NCBI GenBank assembly: GCA_023390175.1
Contig: JAEWDK010000024.1
Coordinates: forward strand, 1-64,000
Length of the DNA stretch: 64,000 nucleotides
Direction of reading: 5' to 3'
Source of the DNA: Bacillota bacterium
GTDB lineage: Bacteria; Bacillota; Clostridia; Oscillospirales; Acutalibacteraceae
Of this stretch, positions 58,428 to 64,000 are shown piece by piece. The notes under the pieces are model-generated. The model worked only from the letters and a program-made list of their open reading frames with translations, made no database searches and was not told the DNA's origin. How positions within the stretch are numbered: the first letter of the stretch is position 1; the number at the start of each line of letters is the position of its first letter. The position numbers and the translations under genes are program-made.

Positions 58428-60950
58428 TCAGGAGGAGCAGGCCTCACACTCTTCGACCTCCAGACTCTTGCTCCGAATGTAGTAAATGGTTTTCACACTC
58501 TGCTCAAAGGCCAGTATGTATAAGTTCAGCACCTGACGGAAGGTGTAATTGTTGGTAATATACAGGTTCATGCTCTGTGTTTGGTCAATGTGGCGCTGAC
58601 GAACACCTGCCGCACGCACCGACCACGTTTGGTCGATAAGATGGGCGTTTTTGTAGTACCAGTAGGTTTCGGCGTTCAGGTCCGGTGCAACGCGGGGCAT
58701 CAGCCCGTTCTTTTTTTCTTCAAGGAAGAAGCGATTCATCACGGGGTCAATTCCCGCGGTCGTTCCGGCAATAATGCTGGTGCTGCTGGTGGGGGCGATT
58801 GCAAGCAGCCAGCCGTTGCGCATGCCGTGCCCGGCCACCCGGCGGCGCAGCTCCTGCCATGCGGGGCTGGTATAGCCGCGTTTGGGAAAATAGTCACCTG
58901 TTTGCCAGTCACTTCCGGCAAACAGCTCATAGCTTCCCTTTTCGGCGGCGTTTTCACAGCTGGCGCTGATGGCGGCATAATTGATTTTTTCAAACACCTT
59001 ATCTACAAAGGCCAGATGCTTGTCACTTTCCCACGCAATGCCATTTTTGGCCAGCATGTGATGGTAACCGCTGACGCCGAGCCCGATGGGGCGGTAGCGC
59101 AGGTTGTTAATTCTGGCGTAGGGTACGGGGAAGAAGTTCAGGTCGATCACGTTGTCCAATGCGCGTACCACACTGCGGGTAAGTTCGTCGATTTCATGGT
59201 CGTCGCCGACATCAATATGCCCAAGCGAAAGGCTGGCCAGGTTGCATACCACAAAATCACCGGGTTTGGTTACGGTAACGACTACTGTTTCGCCGTTCAC
59301 CGTTTCCACGCGCTGATCAACGCTTTCAATGGCGCTCATGTTCTGGGCGATTTCGGTGCACAGATTACTGCAGTAAATCATCCCCTTGTCCCCGTTGGGA
59401 TTGGCACGGTTCACCGCGTCACGGTTAAACGCGAAGGGGGTGCCGGTTTCCACAGCGCTTTTGATTATCAGCCGTACGATATCTTTGATGGGTACCACGC
59501 GCTTTTCAATAGCGGGGTCGTGCACGCATTCCCGGTAGCGTTTTTCCCACTCCTCACCCCAATAATCCTCCAAGGCATACCCTTTGTGGGTGAGAATATC
59601 GTGGGGGCACATCAGGTACCAGTCGGCATCCAGATTATCCCGTGCCGTCTTCCAGAACAGATCGGGGTAGCAGACTGCCGGGAATACATCGTGCGCCTTC
59701 ATGCGGTCGTCGCCGTTGTTGGTACGCAATGCCAAAAACTCAGGTAAATCCCTGTGCCAGGCATCCAGATACACTGCGACGGCACCCTGGCGCACCCCCA
59801 GCTGGTCAACTGCCACGGCGGTATCGTTGGCAAGGCGTATCCAGCGGATAATCCCGCCGGCCGCGCCTTCAAAGCCGCGGATGGAGCTGTTCCGTGCGCG
59901 CACTTTTCCAAAATACAACCCCATACCGCCGCCGTATTTGCTCACCTGTGCAAAATTGTCAATGCTGCGGTAAATACCTGTCAGACTGTCGGGCACGGTG
60001 TCGATAAAGCAGGATGAAAGCTGGTGGAACGGTTTGCGGGCGTTGGACAGGGTGGGGGTTGCCATGGTCACCTTCAGCGTGCTCAGCATGTCATAAAACC
60101 GGTGTACCCAATTCAGCCTGTCCTTTTTTTCAAGCATGGCCAGATGCAGCGCGATGCCCAAATACATTTCCTGCGGGGTTTCCAGTGGCTGATTGGCGTG
60201 GCTGCGGATAACATAGCGTTTCAGCAGCAGCTCCAGTCCAGAATAAGTGAGCAGCTCGTTGCGGCAGTCGTCAAGGAACCCGGCTGCCTTGTCAATCTCT
60301 TCTTTGGAATAATTGTCCAGAATATAACTGCCGTACAGTCCCTGTTCGGTCAGAAAAGCAACCTTCCCATAAAAGCTGTGCAAATTGTACTTGTCCAGAA
60401 CGGGCGCCAGGCTTTGGGTGAACTGCAGCATCAGGAAACGAGCGGCTGCAAATTCCCACCGCGGGGCCTGCTGGGTGGTAAGCTCCACCGCCGACTTAAT
60501 CAGCATTTCTGCCTTTTCGTTCTGAGGCATGCCCGGCTTTAAAAAAGAGGTGAATTTCTCGTCCAGTCGGTCCATCCCGTAGCTCTCGCTTGGAAAATCC
60601 TTTTGTATTCCGGTCAGAACGGCCTCTACCGCTGCGGCGTCATCAAACTGATTTGCAATGCGGCGGCGTAGTTCACGGCGGCGGGCGTGTTCGCTGCGGT
60701 ATAAAATATAATTCTTGCTCTGCGGATAAAAGCCCTGTTCCATCAGGGTTTGCTCCACAATATCCTGAATGGTTTCCACCTGTACCGCGCCCTGCAGCGC
60801 TTTGACTTTTGTTTCCGCTGCCTGCGTGATTTCCTCCAAAATATTTTCCGGCGCAGTGCCGTCCACACTTAAAAACGCCTTACGGATGGCTTCCTTTATT
60901 TTTTCAGGCTGGTAGCGCTGGCTCCGGCCGTCTCGTTTGATAATTTCCAT
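58428..60950 (-). CDS. nrdA: Class I ribonucleotide reductase alpha subunit
   Basis: Catalytic subunit, 840 residues. It starts with an ATP-cone (MEIIKRDGRSQRYQPEKIKEAIRKA), then the barrel domain with active-site Cys in SSCFIDTVPDSL and CNLASLSLG, the LGVRQGAVAVYLDAWH loop, and radical-transfer tyrosines near the end. The C-terminus SLEVEECEACSS gives the redox-active Cys pair that thioredoxin reduces. GGAGG precedes the ATG. A promoter at 60983-61011 on the minus strand heads the nrdAB operon. Confidence 0.95.
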   Translation of the reverse strand: MEIIKRDGRSQRYQPEKIKEAIRKAFLSVDGTAPENILEEITQAAETKVKALQGAVQVETIQDIVEQTLMEQGFYPQSKNYILYRSEHARRRELRRRIANQFDDAAAVEAVLTGIQKDFPSESYGMDRLDEKFTSFLKPGMPQNEKAEMLIKSAVELTTQQAPRWEFAAARFLMLQFTQSLAPVLDKYNLHSFYGKVAFLTEQGLYGSYILDNYSKEEIDKAAGFLDDCRNELLTYSGLELLLKRYVIRSHANQPLETPQEMYLGIALHLAMLEKKDRLNWVHRFYDMLSTLKVTMATPTLSNARKPFHQLSSCFIDTVPDSLTGIYRSIDNFAQVSKYGGGMGLYFGKVRARNSSIRGFEGAAGGIIRWIRLANDTAVAVDQLGVRQGAVAVYLDAWHRDLPEFLALRTNNGDDRMKAHDVFPAVCYPDLFWKTARDNLDADWYLMCPHDILTHKGYALEDYWGEEWEKRYRECVHDPAIEKRVVPIKDIVRLIIKSAVETGTPFAFNRDAVNRANPNGDKGMIYCSNLCTEIAQNMSAIESVDQRVETVNGETVVVTVTKPGDFVVCNLASLSLGHIDVGDDHEIDELTRSVVRALDNVIDLNFFPVPYARINNLRYRPIGLGVSGYHHMLAKNGIAWESDKHLAFVDKVFEKINYAAISASCENAAEKGSYELFAGSDWQTGDYFPKRGYTSPAWQELRRRVAGHGMRNGWLLAIAPTSSTSIIAGTTAGIDPVMNRFFLEEKKNGLMPRVAPDLNAETYWYYKNAHLIDQTWSVRAAGVRQRHIDQTQSMNLYITNNYTFRQVLNLYILAFEQSVKTIYYIRSKSLEVEECEACSS

Positions 60951-60982
60951 ACTTCGCCTCCTACAAATTGTGTATTATCAAT

Positions 60983-61011
60983 ATTTTAGCACAAGATTTT
61001 GTATTGAACAA
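60983..61011 (-). promoter_or_regulatory. nrdAB promoter with NrdR-like palindromes
   Basis: On the minus strand TTGTTC and TAAAAT with a 17-bp spacer. The -35 lies in the palindrome GTATTGAACAATAC (61001-61014), and ACAAGATTTTGT (60991-61002) and ACAAATTGTGT (60963-60973) resemble degenerate NrdR boxes. NrdR control is likely for nrdAB but the boxes are poor matches. Confidence 0.45.
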
Positions 61012-61083
61012 TACTTTTAATCTATTTTCCCATTTTATTATGCCAGGATTTTGAATATATTTTATTGCAAACTGAAATAACGC

Positions 61084-61112
61084 TTGACAATAAGTGAATG
61101 ATCGTTTATTAT
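61084..61112 (+). promoter_or_regulatory. Promoter of the TetR gene with operator in its spacer
   Basis: TTGACA (61084-61089) and TATTAT (61107-61112), spacer 17 bp. The spacer holds the 20-bp site ATAAGTGAATGATCGTTTAT (61090-61109), an imperfect palindrome repeated in front of lon. Confidence 0.75.
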
Positions 61113-61155
61113 AGAATCAATCCTCAATTTTATTTAGAAAATTCAGGTGGTAAGC

Positions 61156-61725
61156 ATGAGAAAAAAAGATGACGAAAAGCAAAGGTGTATTAAAGATGCA
61201 GTAGTTCAGTTGATTTTGGAAGTAGGGTTCCAGGGGGCATCAATTTCAAAAATAGCAAAAGCCGCAGGGGTATCTCCCGCAACAGTGTATATCTATTATG
61301 AAAATAAAGATGCCATGCTGAGGGATATTTATCAGGAATATGCAGAAGACACAATCCAATCCCTGCTTCAATGTCTGACCCCCAATATGACCGGGGAAGA
61401 AATTATCGATACACTAATCCGTCAATACTATTCGTTTATTATGGAAAACAAAGAGGTTTTTCACTTCATTGAACAGTTCAGCGGTTGCCCCGCACTTCAA
61501 AGCAGCTGTGGATTGATGAACGGCCCGACGGATCTGAATCAGATGCTGTCAGACTTGAAAAAACGGCAAATTTTTAATAACTATAACAATGACAATTTAT
61601 ATGCGCTTTTGTTTTATCCTGTAAAATCAATTGCAGGGAAGACCTGCGGTTCTGAAAACACAAAAATGGAGCGTCTGGATGAGCTGATTTATATTGTTCA
61701 AAAAGCGCTTATTAAAAATTCCTAG
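61156..61725 (+). CDS. TetR family transcriptional regulator
   Basis: A 189-residue repressor. The N-terminal helix-turn-helix reads SISKIAKAAGVSPATVYIYYENKDAMLRDIY (residues 32-62), and the C-terminal ligand domain is helical. ATG 61156 has AGGTGG upstream; the GTG at 61147 overlaps it. The same 20-bp operator lies in its promoter spacer and before lon, so it likely represses itself and lon. The inducer is unknown. A weak hairpin (61762-61784) follows. Confidence 0.92.
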   Translation: MRKKDDEKQRCIKDAVVQLILEVGFQGASISKIAKAAGVSPATVYIYYENKDAMLRDIYQEYAEDTIQSLLQCLTPNMTGEEIIDTLIRQYYSFIMENKEVFHFIEQFSGCPALQSSCGLMNGPTDLNQMLSDLKKRQIFNNYNNDNLYALLFYPVKSIAGKTCGSENTKMERLDELIYIVQKALIKNS

Positions 61726-61761
61726 GCGACTGTTGGTTCTTAAAATAAGCACATAGCTTTT

Positions 61762-61784
61762 AAGCGGGTAATCATATCCCGCTT
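61762..61784 (+). terminator. Weak hairpin after the TetR gene
   Basis: AAGCGGG/CCCGCTT stem with a 9-base loop, followed by a poor T-run (CTTATAT). Confidence 0.45.
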
Positions 61785-61800
61785 CTTATATAGGAATTTT

Positions 61801-61820
61801 ATAAACGAACATTCATTTAT
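61801..61820. promoter_or_regulatory. Predicted TetR operator in front of lon
   Basis: ATAAACGAACATTCATTTAT is identical at 18 of 20 positions to the reverse complement of the site at 61090-61109. It lies 20 bp before the lon start and overlaps a TATAAA -10-like sequence. Confidence 0.72.
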
Positions 61821-61839
61821 ATTTGAAAGGACAATGGAT

Positions 61840-64000
61840 ATGTTAATACAAATACAAGATCTCGTTTTATTACCGGGCATGAATTATCCGCTGCGAATCG
61901 CTCACCTCAGTGAGGAAGAACTGCGTATTATCCATGGAAAAAATGAGGAAATTATTGCGGTTCCGTTAAAGAGGGACCGTAACAGACACGAAATAAAAGC
62001 CGAGGATTTTTACAAGGTTGGGGTTGCCATTGAAATTCTGAGCGTGAATTCCGACGAAAAAGGCTACCGTCTTCAGGTGAAAACCTTAAATCGTGTGGAA
62101 GTGACGGACATCGATATCACGGAAAACAGGATTACAGCGAAAACAGTTCCACTGCCGGACGTAATCGACCTGAACGAAAGCAGTCAAAAGGAAATGGTTA
62201 CATATATCCAGAATATATCTCATCAGGTTGGAGCACAGTTCAGGGATTCCGATGATATTGTAAAAGCAATCGATGAGATCAAGGACCTCAATGTTCTGAT
62301 AGGGTATATCTCCCAGTTAATTCCGTTCTCAACAGAAGAGAAATACACCTTGATGGAAACAACGTCATTGAAAGAGCGCAGCTTGACGTTTATTGACTAT
62401 TTCCTGCATTACAAAGAATCTATTCAGCTTCAGATCGAAATGACGGAGCGCTTTTCCGAAAGGGCAAATAAAGATTACCGCGAAGCGGTATTGCGGGAGC
62501 AGCTGAAATCAATTCAGGAAGAGCTGAATGAAGAACACCCATCCTCCGCCAGGAAGAAAAAGGATTACAAAGCTCTTATTGAAAGCGCGCATATGCCGGA
62601 AGAGGTTCAAGCAGCCGCGCTGGAAGAGTTGGGCAAACTGCAAAGTCAAAATCCTGCAAGTCCCGACTACAATGTGATTCAGAATTACCTGGATCTCCTT
62701 GTGGAGCTGCCTTGGCAAATGAAGCTGGAAGAACCCGTGAATGTTGCGGAAGCCCGGCGTATATTGGACGATCAGCATTATGGCCTCGAAAAGGTAAAAG
62801 ACCGCATCATACAGCATCTTGCGGTTATGCAGCTGAAAAAAGACAAACAGGGTTCCATCCTGTTGCTGGTTGGCCCTCCCGGTACCGGAAAGACCAGTTT
62901 AGGCAAGAGCATTGCGGAAGCATTGGGCCGGAAATATGTCCGAATCAGCTTAGGCGGTATTCGTGACGAGGCGGAAATCCGCGGTCACCGCAGAACGTAC
63001 ATCGGCGCAATGCCCGGCCGTATCCTGCAAACCATCAAGAAGTCCGGCGTAATGAATCCTGTTATGGTTTTAGACGAAGTGGATAAGCTGATGGCCGGCT
63101 ATAACGGCGACCCTGCTAGTGCATTGCTGGAAGTGCTGGACCCTGAACAGAACAGTACCTTTACGGATCATTATTTGGATTTGCCGTACGATTTGTCGAA
63201 TGTATTCTTTATTGCAACCGCAAATTCGCTTGACAGCATTCCAAGACCTTTGCTGGACCGTATGGAGATTATCCAGCTTTCAAGCTACACGACGAACGAG
63301 AAGTTTCAAATTGGAAAAAACCATTTGATCGACCAGGCTTTGGAAGAACACGGACTGACAAAAGACGATGTTCAAATCAGTGATGAAGCACTGAAAGCAA
63401 TCGTTTCGGATTATACCATGGAGGCAGGCGTCAGGGGACTGAAGCAGCAATTGGCTGCAATTGCAAGAACCGCAGCGGAAAAAATCGTGCTTGGAACTGT
63501 CGAAAAGCCTTATGTTGTTGAGGCGGATGCGCTGGAGGAAATTCTGGGAAGAAAATTCACAAGGCACGACATGGCTCAGAAAATGAATCCGCCCGGTGTT
63601 GTTACCGGGTTGGCATGGACGCCGGTCGGCGGTGAAATCCTGTTTATCGAAGCGACGCAAATGCCCGGAAACGATCAGGTTATCCTGACCGGTCAGCTGG
63701 GGGATGTCATGAAGGAATCCGCAAGGATTTCCCTCAGCCTTTTAAAATCCCGTTTGCCCGTGAATGCCATTCAGTTTAAAGAAAAAGATCTGCATATTCA
63801 TGTACCGTCCGGCGCAGTTCCAAAGGATGGGCCTTCGGCAGGAATTACACTCTTTACAGCGCTTGCTTCTTTGATCACCGGAATTAAGGTGAACCCAAAG
63901 CTGGCAATGACGGGAGAAATTACGCTGAGAGGCGCGGTTCTTCCAATCGGCGGACTGAAAGAAAAGCTGTTGGCCGCTGAACGTGCGGGCATCACAAAGG
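61840..64000 (+). CDS. lon: ATP-dependent protease Lon (cut by the window edge)
   Basis: Cytoplasmic AAA+ protease that degrades misfolded and regulatory proteins. The N-terminal substrate-recognition domain (1-190) and coiled region are followed by AAA+ with GPPGTGKTSLG near residue 345 and the Walker B VMVLDEVDKL, then the protease domain with the catalytic serine in DGPSAG near residue 665 and lysine in GGLKEKLL near 707. About 720 codons are present and the stop lies beyond 64000; full length would be near 770-800. ATG 61840 follows AAAGG by nine bases; ATG 61834 is too close. A TetR operator copy precedes it. Confidence 0.96.
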   Translation, partial: MLIQIQDLVLLPGMNYPLRIAHLSEEELRIIHGKNEEIIAVPLKRDRNRHEIKAEDFYKVGVAIEILSVNSDEKGYRLQVKTLNRVEVTDIDITENRITAKTVPLPDVIDLNESSQKEMVTYIQNISHQVGAQFRDSDDIVKAIDEIKDLNVLIGYISQLIPFSTEEKYTLMETTSLKERSLTFIDYFLHYKESIQLQIEMTERFSERANKDYREAVLREQLKSIQEELNEEHPSSARKKKDYKALIESAHMPEEVQAAALEELGKLQSQNPASPDYNVIQNYLDLLVELPWQMKLEEPVNVAEARRILDDQHYGLEKVKDRIIQHLAVMQLKKDKQGSILLLVGPPGTGKTSLGKSIAEALGRKYVRISLGGIRDEAEIRGHRRTYIGAMPGRILQTIKKSGVMNPVMVLDEVDKLMAGYNGDPASALLEVLDPEQNSTFTDHYLDLPYDLSNVFFIATANSLDSIPRPLLDRMEIIQLSSYTTNEKFQIGKNHLIDQALEEHGLTKDDVQISDEALKAIVSDYTMEAGVRGLKQQLAAIARTAAEKIVLGTVEKPYVVEADALEEILGRKFTRHDMAQKMNPPGVVTGLAWTPVGGEILFIEATQMPGNDQVILTGQLGDVMKESARISLSLLKSRLPVNAIQFKEKDLHIHVPSGAVPKDGPSAGITLFTALASLITGIKVNPKLAMTGEITLRGAVLPIGGLKEKLLAAERAGITK

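Overview
The window reads as a chromosome segment of a spore-forming, low-to-moderate GC Firmicute of the class Clostridia, most likely an Oscillospiraceae/Ruminococcaceae-type anaerobe. The reasons are the AGGAGG/GGTGAT ribosome-binding sites, frequent TTG and GTG starts, sigma-A promoters with 17-bp spacers, a T-box in front of alaS, an OadG subunit, ThyX in place of ThyA, a DUF1836/DUF6483 repertoire, and a SpoIVCA-like large serine recombinase. This is inference from gene content; no 16S gene is present.

Layout. 1-2.2 kb: DegV, then a peroxide-defence pair (glutathione peroxidase and OhrR) with an OhrR box on its promoter. 2.2-9.2 kb: an EAL-CBS-GGDEF signalling protein, a NYN/LOTUS RNA-associated protein, an ammonium transporter with a hairpin leader, a 54-residue orphan protein, and galM-glcK. 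9.3-18 kb: a sugar phosphotransferase, an M23 peptidase, tRNA-Leu(UAA) with a decayed 3' copy, ribosomal protein L25, a polysaccharide deacetylase, asparagine synthetase, AraC/DUF1836 regulators and an orphan OadG. 18.2-20.6 kb: PcrA/UvrD helicase.

20.7-24.9 kb holds the most interesting object. A Cys-containing protein gene is split in two on the minus strand (5' piece 24790-24891, 3' piece 20687-21403) by a 3.39-kb DNA element carrying a large serine recombinase, a 60-codon ORF and a uracil permease. Joining the two ends at a shared GA dinucleotide restores one reading frame of 272 codons. The circular junction would be an inverted repeat centred exactly on that GA. This is the architecture of a skin-type developmental intervening element.

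25.2-27 kb: a Pit phosphate transporter and DUF47 pair behind five 11-bp PHO-box-like repeats. 27.1-35.8 kb: a compact nine-gene run (thyX, tmk, DUF2156, GNAT, DJ-1, 5-FTHF cyclo-ligase, mltG, U32 peptidase, PBP) linking thymidylate/folate metabolism with cell-wall growth. 35.8-43.75 kb: T-box, alaS, HIT, a phosphoribosyltransferase, comEC, holA, rnmV. 43.8-51.4 kb: a tRNA-Leu(GAG) followed by an accessory, more AT-rich island with an integrase remnant, small orphan proteins, hairpins and dispersed repeats. 51.4-56.3 kb: a minus-strand operon of hypB, a flavin/iron-sulfur oxidoreductase, hypA and a DUF5692-like membrane protein, next to a divergent GntR/FCD regulator with an operator-like palindrome. 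57.3-61 kb: nrdA-nrdB. 61-64 kb: a TetR regulator and lon (cut by the window edge), sharing a near-identical 20-bp operator.
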